This document shows, one piece after another, positions 25,578 to 37,334 of a stretch of 64,000 bases of DNA. Position 1 is the first letter of the stretch. Each line of letters starts with the position of its first letter. Both the position numbers and the translations under genes were made by a program. The notes under the pieces were generated by a model, which made no database searches, was not told the DNA's origin, and saw nothing but the letters and a program-made list of their open reading frames with translations. This DNA is from Paraburkholderia polaris (GTDB lineage: Bacteria > Pseudomonadota > Gammaproteobacteria > Burkholderiales > Burkholderiaceae), in NCBI RefSeq assembly GCF_012927345.1, contig NZ_JABBGJ010000002.1, forward strand, positions 247,205 to 311,204. The letters are read 5' to 3'.

Positions 25578-26882
25578 ATGGCTACCGAACAAAACCGGTA
25601 TCGGCCCTGGCGGGCGTGGTCCATTGCGATCATGCTGGCCTTGATGATGCTGGTGAATTTTCTGGACAAGGTCGTGCTTGGCCTCGTATCCGTACCGATG
25701 ATGCGTGAGCTTCATCTGTCGCCCACGCAATTCGGGCTGATCGGCGGCAGCCTCAACTGGCTGTTCTCGATCTCGGCAGTGCTCGGCGGCCTCGCGGCGA
25801 ATCGCGCGTCGACAAAATGGCTGTTGCTGCTGATGGCAGGCGCATGGACCGCGCTGCAATTGCCGATGCTCGTTGCCGGCTCGATCTGGAGCGTGATCGC
25901 GTGCCGTGTCCTGCTCGGCGCGGGCGAAGGGCCCGCGTCGCCGGTTGCCGTGCACGCGCTCTACAAGTGGTTTCCCGACTCAAAGCGCAACCTGCCCGTC
26001 GCGGTACTTCATCAAGGCAGCGCCCTCGGCCTGCTGGTGGCCGGCCTGACGATTCCGGCTATTACCGCCCATTGGGGCTGGCGAGTCAATTTTCTCGTGC
26101 TGTCCGCACTTGGCAGCCTCTGGTGCGTCGCGTGGCTGGTGTTCGGCGCCGAGGGGAAACTGTCGACTCCGGTGCGATCGGGCCATACCGCGCGGGTTCC
26201 TTATGGATTGCTGCTGACGGACCGAACGGTCCTGGGCGTTTTCGCGGGGCATTTCGCTGCAAACTGGATTCTCGCGATGACGCTCACCTGGACGCCGACC
26301 TGGCTGCAACTGGGGATGGGTTACTCACCCCAGATGGCGGGCCGAATGTTCGCGTTGTTCGTGGCGATTACTGCGCCGCTTAGCCTGGGCCTGGCCTGGT
26401 TGTCCCAGCGGCTGCTGGCGCGCGGCGTGCCGTCGCGGCTTGGGCGTGGCGGATTCCTGACTGTGACGCTGGTCGTAGCGGGTGCGCTGCTTGCCGCACA
26501 GGCGTGGCCGGGTCTCCCGCCAATGCTCAGGTTCGTCTTGCTGACGCTCGGCAGCGGCATGACGCTCGTGACGTACTCGATTGGGCCAGCCATGCTCGGC
26601 GAAGTGACACCCGATTCACAGCGTGGCGGCATTCTCGCGCTAAGCAACGGTTTTTCGTCACTCGCCGGACTCGCCGCGCCAATCGTGACCGGCTTGTTGA
26701 TCGAAGGCGCCGGCCGGTCGACGGCGGTCGGGTTCGAACAGGCGAGCGTCGCGAGCGGCGTGGTGTTGCTGGGATGCGGCGTGCTCTGCGCTTTCTGCCT
26801 CGACCCGCAACGCTCGCAACGCCGCCTCGCCCTCGGCACGACACATGTAGCGGGGGAGCTCAACCTGGTCGAGCGGGGCTGA
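25578..26882 (+). CDS. MFS transporter, anion:cation symporter-like
   Basis: A 434-residue, 12-helix major facilitator. Helix 1 has MMLVNFLDKVVLGLVSVPMM, the D-K/R pattern of the ACS (phthalate/hexuronate) family. The ATG at 25578 is chosen because GGAGG lies eight bases before it, while an in-frame ATG at 25563 overlaps that site. It is the fourth gene of the LysR-controlled cluster and is a likely importer for the acid activated by the CoA ligase. Confidence 0.88.
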   Translation: MATEQNRYRPWRAWSIAIMLALMMLVNFLDKVVLGLVSVPMMRELHLSPTQFGLIGGSLNWLFSISAVLGGLAANRASTKWLLLLMAGAWTALQLPMLVAGSIWSVIACRVLLGAGEGPASPVAVHALYKWFPDSKRNLPVAVLHQGSALGLLVAGLTIPAITAHWGWRVNFLVLSALGSLWCVAWLVFGAEGKLSTPVRSGHTARVPYGLLLTDRTVLGVFAGHFAANWILAMTLTWTPTWLQLGMGYSPQMAGRMFALFVAITAPLSLGLAWLSQRLLARGVPSRLGRGGFLTVTLVVAGALLAAQAWPGLPPMLRFVLLTLGSGMTLVTYSIGPAMLGEVTPDSQRGGILALSNGFSSLAGLAAPIVTGLLIEGAGRSTAVGFEQASVASGVVLLGCGVLCAFCLDPQRSQRRLALGTTHVAGELNLVERG

Positions 26883-26986
26883 CGGCACCAGCAAGAATGT
26901 TTCTCGTCGCGTACCTCGGGATACGTGACAGATTTCTGCTTTGTTAGTTATCCATATGAACATATATAAAATAATCAAGGAGACGT

Positions 26987-28045
26987 ATGAAGAAGGTCTT
27001 GTATGCGACGCTGATGAGCGTGCTTTCCGGTGCAGCCCATGCGCAATCGAGCGTCACGCTGTACGGTGACACCGGTGGAGGCGTCCGATGGACGAACGGT
27101 GCCAAGGGCGGTAGCGTAGTCGGCTTCAACAACAATATCATTGCCGGTAACCAGTTCGGCTTCACCGGCAAAGAGGATCTGGGCGACGGTCTCAAGGCGA
27201 TCTTCAAGCTCGAGGGCGCATTCAATAGCGGCACGGGGGCGGTGAAAACCACGGGTACGCTGTTTTCTCAGGCGGCTTATGTCGGCTTGACCGGCGATTT
27301 CGGGCGCCTGACATTGGGCCGGCAACTCAACGCCAACGAAGACTTTGGCATTCTCATCGATCCTGCTGGCGGGCGGGGGCAGTCCATCGCAATCGAACCC
27401 GGCGTGGTGTACAGCGCGAACTATTTCACGCTCGATTCGCGCTTCAATAACACCATCAAGTATCTCGGGCAGGTCGGCGGATTTCGCTTCGGCGCCAGCT
27501 ATTCGCCAGGCGGCGTGGCCGGCAACTCTCGCGCCGGTACAAACTACTCCGGTGCCGCCATGTATCAATGGGGACCGGCGCTCGGCGGCGTGTCCTATCA
27601 GAAGACCTGGAGCGCCAGCGCGATGGAGTGGGCGCAAACGTTCCAGACAGGCGGCACGCTGCAAATCGGGCCGGCGCGCCTTTACCTGAACTATGCCGAC
27701 CTCACGGTCACCGGCGCGACGCCGAGCGCGCCCCGGCGTCGCGACAAAATTCCGGGCGGCGGCCTGGTGTGGGTCGTCACGCCTTCATTCCAGGTCACGG
27801 CGGCGTTCATTGACGATATTGCCAACGACCTCGGCAATGTTCAGTCTGCTAGCGGCCACAAGGTCACGACATTTGCGATCGCCGAATATTTCCTTTCCAA
27901 GCAGACCGAGTTGTATGCGGAGGTGGATCACAACGGCTTCTCGGGCGCCTATCGCTATGACGCTGCCAACATCACAGCCCTGGGTCTTAATCCTGGCGGC
28001 CATGGATTGACCGGCGTTTCAGTCGGTCTGATGACCCGCTTCTAG
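26987..28045 (+). CDS. Outer-membrane porin
   Basis: A 352-residue porin. The signal peptide MKKVLYATLMSVLSGAAHA is followed by QSSVTLYGDTGGGVRW, then QFGFTGKEDLGDGLKAIFKLEGAF, LFSQAAYVGLTGDFGRLTLGRQ, and the C-terminal strand GLMTRF ending in Phe. This is the beta-proteobacterial 16-strand type. AAGGAG precedes the ATG, and the 100 bp upstream are AT-rich (CATATGAACATATATAAAAT), suitable for its own promoter. It probably admits the substrate of the upstream cluster. Confidence 0.93.
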   Translation: MKKVLYATLMSVLSGAAHAQSSVTLYGDTGGGVRWTNGAKGGSVVGFNNNIIAGNQFGFTGKEDLGDGLKAIFKLEGAFNSGTGAVKTTGTLFSQAAYVGLTGDFGRLTLGRQLNANEDFGILIDPAGGRGQSIAIEPGVVYSANYFTLDSRFNNTIKYLGQVGGFRFGASYSPGGVAGNSRAGTNYSGAAMYQWGPALGGVSYQKTWSASAMEWAQTFQTGGTLQIGPARLYLNYADLTVTGATPSAPRRRDKIPGGGLVWVVTPSFQVTAAFIDDIANDLGNVQSASGHKVTTFAIAEYFLSKQTELYAEVDHNGFSGAYRYDAANITALGLNPGGHGLTGVSVGLMTRF

Positions 28046-28109
28046 GCATTCATGGCGACCTGATCAGCGTTCGTATTCCCTACTTATTCACATTGACCGA
28101 AGGACTGGC

Positions 28110-28484
28110 ATGATTAACCCACACCAGAACCTGCATGCCCTGTTTGCCGCGGCGCTTCTCGTATTCGCCGGCAATGCCATGGCGCAGGCCACGCCCACGC
28201 CCACGCCGGCAGAAGGGGCGTCCGCTAGTGCCTCTGCCGTGGTCTCCACGAAGGCCTCGAAGGCTGCGGACAGGAAGCTTGCCCACCGCATTGCTACCGT
28301 GCTCGAAAGGACCCGCGGACTGAACGCGGCCCGCATTCTCGTCAAAGTTCGCGATGGGCATGTCACGTTAAACGGCTCGGTAACCGATAACGAGCAAGTC
28401 TCGTTGGCTGCTGATGCCGCGAGGCAAGTCGACGGCGTCAAGACTGTGGAGAATTTCGTTCGCGTTTCCGGACCGTCGCTCTAG
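28110..28484 (+). CDS. BON-domain periplasmic protein
   Basis: A 124-residue exported protein: signal peptide ending GNAMA, a low-complexity Thr-Pro and Ala-Ser segment (about 26-50), then one BON domain (about 55-122: LAHRIATVLERTRGLNAARILVKVRDGHVTLNGSV). BON domains occur in OsmY-like envelope stress proteins and bind membranes. It begins a run of small envelope and stress genes. Confidence 0.87.
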   Translation: MINPHQNLHALFAAALLVFAGNAMAQATPTPTPAEGASASASAVVSTKASKAADRKLAHRIATVLERTRGLNAARILVKVRDGHVTLNGSVTDNEQVSLAADAARQVDGVKTVENFVRVSGPSL

Positions 28485-28561
28485 TGGCATTGAGAAACCT
28501 CATATCGTGCTACGTCGAGCCTTGCTGCTGCTAAGGCGACAGGGACAACACAGCGACAACC

Positions 28562-28897
28562 ATGAACCTGCATCGTCTTGCCCTAAAACCCAGCGACAAC
28601 GCCGGCGCATTCGCGAAGGGCAATCTTGCCGCAGGCCGGCCCGGATATGCCTATCACGACTACAGGTACCAGGTGAACGATGGTGACAGGTCATTCGCGG
28701 CCGGCGGGCGGTTTGGCCAGTCGATTCTCGTGAATCCTGTAGCCGGGATCACGATCGTCAAGTTTTCATCATATCCGGATCAAGCCGCCCGCCCGACGAG
28801 CACTGCAGCAGGCAACGCCATCCCTCGCGCGCCACATGCAACGGCCGAAGCGTTGGACGCGGCGGCGCGTGCGATCAAGGCCGCCCTCGGATCTTGA
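28562..28897 (+). pseudogene. Remnant of a class-C beta-lactamase-like serine hydrolase (C-terminus)
   Basis: A 111-residue reading frame matching only the end of serine hydrolases of the beta-lactamase class C / 6-aminohexanoate-dimer hydrolase group: GYAYHDYRYQV, FAAGGRFGQSILVNP, ITIVKFSSYPD. The catalytic SxxK and YxN regions, normally about 250 residues upstream, are absent; the preceding DNA is the BON gene. It may be translated from an ATG at 28562 but should have no activity. It indicates a past deletion or rearrangement next to the stress-protein genes. Confidence 0.7.
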
Positions 28898-29074
28898 ACA
28901 CAGACCCGCGGTAAGACGCCGAAGACAATTGAAGGCTTATCCGACGGGGCCGGCGTCCGTCTGGGGCGGGCGTGGTGAGGGTAAGCGCGTCCGGCAGTTT
29001 GTACGCTGACGTACCGCTTACCGGCTCGATCCGGCGTAGTGTGGGAGCCATCATCTGGAATGGTGGAGGCCATC

Positions 29075-29662
29075 ATGCTGCGAAGAACATTTATCTTGAC
29101 TACACCCGGTTCGATCCTTGCGATCGGGCTTGCGGTGTCAGGCTGTACGACGACGGGCACCTCCGACGCCAGCAGCGCGCAGATGGACAAGCGACACAGC
29201 ATTGACGCCGGAGTGGATTCGACTCTAGGACGCCTCTACAACGTCGCAAACGGGTCGCGCGAACTGGTCGGCAAGGCCCGCGGGGTGCTGGTGTTCCCGT
29301 CAGTCATCGACGCAGGCTTTGTCGTCGGCGGCCAGTACGGAGAGGGCTCGCTGCGTGTCGGCGGCCACACGGTCGGCTACTACAGCACGGCAACGGGTTC
29401 GATCGGCTGGCAAATCGGCGCACAGTCGAAGGCGATCGTATTTCTGTTCATGACTGAAGAATCGTTGGCGAAATTCCGTAGCAGCGAAGGCTGGTCAGCG
29501 GGCGGCGATGCATCAGTGGCCTTGCTGAAGGTCGGTGCGAACGGCAACCTCGATACGAGTACGGCAACCGGGCAGGTGGACGCGTTTGTATTGACCAACA
29601 CTGGACTCATGGCCGGGGCGACACTCGTTGGCACGAAGGTCAGCCGGCTCAAGACCCTTTGA
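29075..29662 (+). CDS. YSC84/SYLF-domain lipoprotein
   Basis: A 195-residue lipoprotein. The signal ends in AVSGC (Cys24 would be lipidated). The mature part is a SYLF/YSC84 domain (ARGVLVFPSVIDAGFVVGGQYGEG, GYYSTATGSIGWQIGAQSKAIVFLFM), known in eukaryotes to bind lipids and common as a lipoprotein in proteobacteria. GGAGG precedes the ATG at 29075. It clusters with BON, DUF3096-like and PRC-barrel genes; role unclear, perhaps envelope stress. Confidence 0.88.
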   Translation: MLRRTFILTTPGSILAIGLAVSGCTTTGTSDASSAQMDKRHSIDAGVDSTLGRLYNVANGSRELVGKARGVLVFPSVIDAGFVVGGQYGEGSLRVGGHTVGYYSTATGSIGWQIGAQSKAIVFLFMTEESLAKFRSSEGWSAGGDASVALLKVGANGNLDTSTATGQVDAFVLTNTGLMAGATLVGTKVSRLKTL

Positions 29663-29726
29663 CGCAGACTGGCTGGGACGCGCAAGCGGCGCCTGCCGCG
29701 TGCGCGCGAGGAGCGAGGAGACAATC

Positions 29727-29873
29727 ATGCATATGCTCACCAGTGCCGGTCCGCTGGTTTCACTGATCGCCGGCATCCTGATTCTTGTCGTGCCGCGTCT
29801 GTTGAACTACATCGTAGCGATCTATCTGATCGTGATTGGACTGCTCGGGCTTTTCGGAAGCCACATTCATTGA
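29727..29873 (+). CDS. Small membrane protein, DUF3096-like
   Basis: A 48-residue protein with two membrane helices separated by a short turn (LVSLIAGILILVVPRLLNY and IVAIYLIVIGLLGLF). An AGGAG ribosome site lies six bases before the ATG. The pattern PRLLNYIVAIYLIVIGLLGL matches the DUF3096 family of unknown function. It lies between the YSC84 lipoprotein and PRC-barrel genes on the same strand and is likely co-transcribed. Confidence 0.8.
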   Translation: MHMLTSAGPLVSLIAGILILVVPRLLNYIVAIYLIVIGLLGLFGSHIH

Positions 29874-29942
29874 ACGCACGTCTTTCAGCGGGAAGCCGAG
29901 GCGGCGAACAGTCTGTCGCGAAGCAGAACCGGAGTATCGAAC

Positions 29943-30764
29943 ATGTTGCGAAACATAGAGTTTCTGCAGGGATCCACCGTTACGGCGCGCGACGGCGACG
30001 TCGGGAAGGTCACGCAAGTTTATTTTGATGACGAAAAGTGGGGCGTTCGCTATCTGGTTGTTGAAACCGGCGACTGGCTCAGGGACCGGCAGGTGCTGAT
30101 TTCGCCGTATGCTGTTTCTCACACCGATCCAGGTTCAAGCGCCGTGCACGTGAAACTCACGCGGCAACAGGTGCGCGACAGTCCGAATATCGATGCGCAC
30201 AAGCCTGTGTCGCGCCAGCATGAAACTGAGTACCTGCGGTACTACGGCTATCCGACGTATTGGGGCGGCGCCAACGTATGGGGAATGGGCGCCTATCCTG
30301 CCTTCGACAGTCCCTCTGCAACGATGGGACTGCCCTTGGGTGCATTGAGCGTTTCCCCGGCGGTGGAGCCGGACACCGACGAGCCGCCGGCGGACATCCA
30401 TCTGCGCAGCACGGAGGAGGTCAAGGGTTACCACATCGAAACGATTGACGGCACCATCGGCCACGTTTCCGGCTTCGTCTTCGACGATGAAGCCTGGGTC
30501 ATCCGCTACTTGACTGTTGATACACGTAACTGGTGGCCCGGCGGCAAGGAAGTGCTGCTGGCGACTGATTGGATCGAGCTGATCGACTGGTTTGGCTCGA
30601 CCGTCTCCACTACATTGACACGCGAAGCAATCAAACACAGTCCAGCGTACGACGATGCGATTCCTGTCGATCGGGACTACGAAACGGCGCTTTACGAGTT
30701 TTACGGCAGGGAGAGTTATTGGTCTAAGGACGGGATGGTTTCGCCGGGCAAGATCCGGCCGTAA
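29943..30764 (+). CDS. Protein with two PRC-barrel domains
   Basis: A 273-residue soluble protein with two PRC-barrel modules (about residues 3-75 and 145-220). They share the pattern GxVGKVTQVYFDDEKWGVRYLVVETGDW / GTIGHVSGFVFDDEAWVIRYLTVDTRNWW. The linker is rich in Gly, Tyr and Pro. PRC-barrels bind RNA or photosynthetic and other partners; double-PRC proteins of this size are common stress-related genes in Burkholderiales. It ends the run of small stress genes and is followed by a strong hairpin. Confidence 0.88.
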   Translation: MLRNIEFLQGSTVTARDGDVGKVTQVYFDDEKWGVRYLVVETGDWLRDRQVLISPYAVSHTDPGSSAVHVKLTRQQVRDSPNIDAHKPVSRQHETEYLRYYGYPTYWGGANVWGMGAYPAFDSPSATMGLPLGALSVSPAVEPDTDEPPADIHLRSTEEVKGYHIETIDGTIGHVSGFVFDDEAWVIRYLTVDTRNWWPGGKEVLLATDWIELIDWFGSTVSTTLTREAIKHSPAYDDAIPVDRDYETALYEFYGRESYWSKDGMVSPGKIRP

Positions 30765-30777
30765 CGGAACCCATGCG

Positions 30778-30821
30778 CACGAACAACGGGCGGGACTTTT
30801 CAGTCCCGCCCGTTGTTCGTG
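30778..30821. terminator. Perfect 20-bp-stem hairpin after PRC-barrel gene
   Basis: Arms 30778-30797 and 30802-30821 are perfectly complementary with a TTTC loop. It begins 14 bp after the PRC-barrel stop. There is no T-run after it on the plus strand, so it may be a strong mRNA-stabilising 3' end rather than a classic intrinsic terminator. Confidence 0.7.
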
Positions 30822-31096
30822 TGCCAGTCTTTCGACGGTGCGTCCCGCCGCTCCTGATCAATCAGCCCTTCGCCCACGCGGCGGCCCGACACGAGCGGGG
30901 TCGTGCCCATGTCATGTCCTGTCCTGGCGAAGGGGTGGATCTGGAAATATATACGACACGCAATGGCAATAACTTGAGCGATACTCGCGAACTTGCGAAT
31001 GGCCGGCAAAAATATGCCGGCTGAATTTCTCACGTTTCACTCGATGATTTACGGCGATTTATGTTATCGAGGGACAACTGTCTGGGAGCATCACTC

Positions 31097-33022
31097 ATGG
31101 TTAAGAAACGAATCCGTGCTGCGCTGTTTGGCGCGGTGATCATCGTGATCACCGTGATTGCGCCAGCGTGTCAGGCGCAATACAGCACCGACTGGCTGGC
31201 GAACACATTCGGAACCCTTGCCGCGCACGTGGGCAATACCGCGCGCTCGATGTGGGTCGCGCCCGAAGGCGTGATCTATACGGCCTCCCTATGGGACGAA
31301 AACGAGGGTGGCGTCGCGATCTACCAGAACGGCAAGAGCATCGGTTCCATTGGAATCAACAGCGAGTTTCAGGGTTCGGCTATCACGGGGAATACCACGT
31401 CGATCTTCGGTGCGTTGCAGTTCAGCAAAGCGCAGGGCAGCGGGGCGGTAGGACGATACAACCGCGTGACTCAGAAGCGCGATCTTCTCATCCAGGTGAG
31501 CGTTTGGAACGCCGTCAAGCATGCCGATGTCATCACCGGACTCGCGACAACCGGCTCTCTCCTCTATGCCAGCGACTTTTTTGGCAATCGCGTGCGCGTC
31601 TACACTACTGACGGCGTGTGGCAGCAGGACATCAACGTGTCGAGCCCCGGTGCACTCGCTTTGGATGGCGCGGGAAATCTCTGGGTCGCGCAGCAAAGCG
31701 CAGCCGCGGTCGTCGAATTCAGTCCGGCCGGCGCGCCGCTGAACACTATCCAGATGTCCGCGACCTCGCGACCTTCCGCGCTGTACTTTGATGCATCATC
31801 GGGACAGCTCATGGTCGGTGACGAAGGGCCCGACATGAATATCAAACGCTACAACGTCTCGGGTACGCCGACCCTGGTCGGCACGTTCGGCATTCAGGGC
31901 GGCTATCTCGACAACACCACAGGCATCAAAGGCCAGGTTGGCGACAGGCGCTTCACGCGTGTTGCCGGCATCGGTAAAGACGCTGCGGGCAACCTGTATG
32001 TGCTCAACAATCCATGGGGCGGAGGCTGGGACCTTGGCCGCAACGGCGGCACCGATATTCACGCGTATGACCGTGCCGGCAATCTGCAATGGAAGCTTCA
32101 GTCCCTCAACTTCGAGGCGGTCGCCGCGCCGGACCCGGTTACAGACGGCGCCTACTTCTATAGCGGCACCAACATTTACACCGGCACTGCTGGAGGCACC
32201 TTCGTCGCGAACACCGTCGACCCGATCACCTATCCGTCCGATCCACGCCTCAACATGAACGATACGCAGCGCGACGAGCACTTCGGTCAGCTCGTCAGCG
32301 TCGGCGGAAACCGGATCCTCGTCGCGTCCGGCCAGAACCCAGGCATCTTTTACTTCTTCCATTTCAACGCGGCGAGCGGCTACATCGCCATTCCGGACGC
32401 GTCGATTCCAGGTCCCGCGTTCAATACGACCCGGCAGGTCACAGGCGGATTTTGCATCGACAGCAGAGGAGACGTATGGGCCGGTCTGGACAGGACGAAT
32501 CACATCTACCACTACCCGCTGGTCAGCTTCGATGGCAGCGGCAAGCCGACATGGGGACCGGGAATTGCCATCTCCATTCCGCAGAGCATCCGGCCATTGA
32601 CGCGCATCATCTACCTGCCCGAGAGCGACACCATGATTCTCGCGCAAGGCATCGCCGGGAGCTGGGACTGGACGGCGATGCAATCGAGGATCGAGGTGTA
32701 TCACGGCTGGAGTGCGGGCAACACCACGAAGCCCGATCCGGTGATCAACCTTACCAGTGTCAATCCCAAGTCGATCACGGCCGCCGGGAATTATCTTTTC
32801 GTTGGCTATGTGCATACGGTGCCCAACATCGACGCCTTCAATCTCACGACGGGCCACCTCGATACGACGCTGATCAACTCGAGTGCGGGTACGGTCGACG
32901 TGGGCAACGACGTGGATTCGATGTATGGCCTCAGGGCGTACATCAGAGCGGCCGGTGAGTATGTGATCACGAAAGACAACTACAACGGTTCCAGCGTAAT
33001 TGTCTATCGCTGGACGCCTTGA
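31097..33022 (+). CDS. Large secreted NHL/beta-propeller-like protein
   Basis: A 641-residue exported protein. The signal peptide ends CQAQ near residue 28. The body repeats propeller-type strands: PGALALDGAGNLWVAQQSAAAVVEFSPAGA, IGKDAAGNLYVLNN, GGFCIDSRGDVWAGLD, each with the (A)GNLYV/WVA form of NHL blades. No catalytic motif or sorting signal is visible. GGGAG precedes the ATG at 31097; the frame is open upstream. Function unknown; secreted propellers often bind carbohydrate or protein. It is followed by a long gap and then a secreted glycosidase. Confidence 0.72.
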   Translation: MVKKRIRAALFGAVIIVITVIAPACQAQYSTDWLANTFGTLAAHVGNTARSMWVAPEGVIYTASLWDENEGGVAIYQNGKSIGSIGINSEFQGSAITGNTTSIFGALQFSKAQGSGAVGRYNRVTQKRDLLIQVSVWNAVKHADVITGLATTGSLLYASDFFGNRVRVYTTDGVWQQDINVSSPGALALDGAGNLWVAQQSAAAVVEFSPAGAPLNTIQMSATSRPSALYFDASSGQLMVGDEGPDMNIKRYNVSGTPTLVGTFGIQGGYLDNTTGIKGQVGDRRFTRVAGIGKDAAGNLYVLNNPWGGGWDLGRNGGTDIHAYDRAGNLQWKLQSLNFEAVAAPDPVTDGAYFYSGTNIYTGTAGGTFVANTVDPITYPSDPRLNMNDTQRDEHFGQLVSVGGNRILVASGQNPGIFYFFHFNAASGYIAIPDASIPGPAFNTTRQVTGGFCIDSRGDVWAGLDRTNHIYHYPLVSFDGSGKPTWGPGIAISIPQSIRPLTRIIYLPESDTMILAQGIAGSWDWTAMQSRIEVYHGWSAGNTTKPDPVINLTSVNPKSITAAGNYLFVGYVHTVPNIDAFNLTTGHLDTTLINSSAGTVDVGNDVDSMYGLRAYIRAAGEYVITKDNYNGSSVIVYRWTP

Positions 33023-33956
33023 TCGGCTTACTTCGAGACTATGATCAGATGAAAAGAAAGGCGGTGCGCGTTCCACGCTTCGTGGAATTCGCATCGTTCG
33101 ATTCTCTCCGTCTAAGCATCTACTGCTCGCTCGTATTAGTATTAATAATATAAAACGAGAGACGCTATTCTTTGCTTCGACCGATTTATTTTTCCTTCGA
33201 CAAGAGTCAAAGACTTCCGTTTTCCGCGCCCTGTTGAGGCAGAGATTTTCCGTTTCTTCTCATTTTGAAAATCGTCGGGAGCATTTTTCGGAAAATTCTT
33301 TGAACTACTACTTATCACCCAGGGTCGTGGGCACGTTACATAGATGAAACGTTTATAATTCGTCTGCCAAAAAGATGGCTGTAAGTAATGCCGAGCCTGT
33401 GCCGGAATCCGCATCGATCAAGTAAAGCTTGCACGGGTAGGCGTTCGCGCGGTGCTGGGTCAACGTCCTTCATACGAATGGGTTGCGAATGAGTCGAGCG
33501 ACTTTAACGTGACCTGTCAGCGACTTTCACGGAGCTGCATTGCCGGAATTGGGCTCGAAACCTAATTAGTTTCGGGTTCCGGACGTGCCTGCCGCTTCCT
33601 CGATTTTCCTCGACCGACATCGAGGCCGCCGGGTTCGCCATAAATCACTGATAGAACGGCATCACGCAGATCTTTTTGGTTGATGGTAAGGATTACGTAA
33701 TAAATATCCGTTGGCCCATGACAGATCGAAATGTTGAGCGCGCTGTCGCCTGGCCGCGCTCAGCGTTGCTCGAATGCCTAACGGTATCTGCCAGCGGATA
33801 ACACATCGGCAGCGCCAGCTTCATCAGCAATGAACGCGATCATCGCGTTCGCCGCTTCAACTCTCTCTGTACTCAAAAAACGCCAAAGCTGGACGGCTTA
33901 GATCGATCTTGCTGAATCCTCGGGGATAACCTGCTTCTTAGCGATACATACGGTCA
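33023..33956. other. 930-bp AT-richer intergenic region
   Basis: No convincing gene; the one open frame of any size (minus strand, 33142-33414) has no family features or ribosome site. The first half is clearly AT-richer than the surroundings (TATTAGTATTAATAATATAA near 33135). An 8-bp-arm hairpin TGAGCGCG/CGCGCTCA lies at 33735-33762. It probably contains the promoter and a long leader for the glycosidase gene. Confidence 0.5.
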
Positions 33957-36323
<2,367 letters not shown>

Positions 36324-36335
36324 GGCTGAGTAGTA

Positions 36336-36370
36336 TCGACGCGCCGCTGGTAAGAGGGGCGGCGCGTCGA
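36336..36370. terminator. Hairpin after glycosidase gene
   Basis: Perfect 12-bp arms TCGACGCGCCGC / GCGGCGCGTCGA with an 11-base loop, 12 bp after the stop codon. No T-run follows, so it may act with Rho or as a stabiliser. Confidence 0.55.
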
Positions 36371-36486
36371 CCAACGCGTTCCGGCTAAGGACCGATCGCC
36401 GGGCTCGTTTTTTCAATGCAACGGCCATGCAGGGCAGCAGCGTCGCCGCCACAATCAAAAACCTGGCCGCCCCTATCCGCGCCTTC

Positions 36487-37212
36487 TCAGGCTGCCGCGT
36501 CGCGCAGATCTCTTATGTGTTGATACACGGTCGCGCGTCCCATCCCCAGCACGTTTGCCACATAGTTTGCGGCACTTTTCCCTTTGAACGCGCCTTCGGC
36601 CCAAAGAGCTTCGACCAATTCGCGACGATGGTCGCGGGTCAGTGAGTTCAGCGCCAGCTGACGCTCCTGAAGCCATGCGTGAAGAAACGTGTTGATACGT
36701 TCTTGCCAGTCGTCCTTGAACAATTCTTCAGGCTGCTTGATCAAGCCGGCGCCGGAGATCACGCGGTCGATGACATGCTTCATGTCCTCGAAGACCGCAA
36801 TGTTGTAGTTCACGCACATCACACCAACGGCAACGCCAGCATCGTCAAAGAGTACCGTACTGACACAGCGCATCCGCCGGCCGTCCCAATTGATTTTTTC
36901 GTATGGGCCAATCGTGCCTGATTCCACCGAATGGTCGATTTCTTCCAGTGCCGATTCGTCGCCCAGTTCGCGCTTGGACAGGTTGTTTGCTATGTAAGCA
37001 ACGGTCTGGCTTTGCAAGTCATGAAGGACGATTTCAACGTAGGGAAAAAAGAGCAGGGCGATACCGTCGGCGACACGGCCGTATCGATCCAGAAGAAGCC
37101 TGCGTGCGGCCGTTGTCTTAGTCTTTCGCATAGGGATGGGTGCAATTCCAGTTTCCGGAAAGTCTGCAACGTGTTGCGCCACGGTGCTGCGAATCCGCAT
37201 GTTGTGCGCCAT
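36487..37212 (-). CDS. YheO/DauR-type PAS-HTH regulator
   Basis: A 241-residue regulator with an N-terminal YheO-like PAS domain (about 35-150: GIALLFFPYVEIVLHDLQSQTV, VGVMCVNYNIAVFEDMK) and a C-terminal helix-turn-helix (NYVANVLGMGRATVYQHIRDLRD). This is the architecture of DauR, the repressor of the Pseudomonas D-arginine genes dauBA. It lies directly downstream of an ornithine-cyclodeaminase-family gene on the same strand, beside a basic amino-acid binding protein and a D-amino-acid dehydrogenase, so a comparable role is likely. The start is uncertain; an internal ATG at 37131 is an alternative. Confidence 0.85.
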   Translation of the reverse strand: MAHNMRIRSTVAQHVADFPETGIAPIPMRKTKTTAARRLLLDRYGRVADGIALLFFPYVEIVLHDLQSQTVAYIANNLSKRELGDESALEEIDHSVESGTIGPYEKINWDGRRMRCVSTVLFDDAGVAVGVMCVNYNIAVFEDMKHVIDRVISGAGLIKQPEELFKDDWQERINTFLHAWLQERQLALNSLTRDHRRELVEALWAEGAFKGKSAANYVANVLGMGRATVYQHIRDLRDAAA

Positions 37213-37334
37213 TTTGCCATGAGCGACGTACCCGCCATCAGGCGGGTTTCAACCCGTCGTTAAAGATCGAATCGCAGACTGTCTGCATCTTTCTTTCTCA
37301 CGGGACGCTTGCCGGCTTGCCCAATCACGTTTTC

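Noticed and set aside
33142..33414. 90-codon minus-strand frame in the AT-rich gap
   Set aside because: No ribosome site, no recognisable fold, and a Lys/Ser-rich composition typical of random AT-rich translation.
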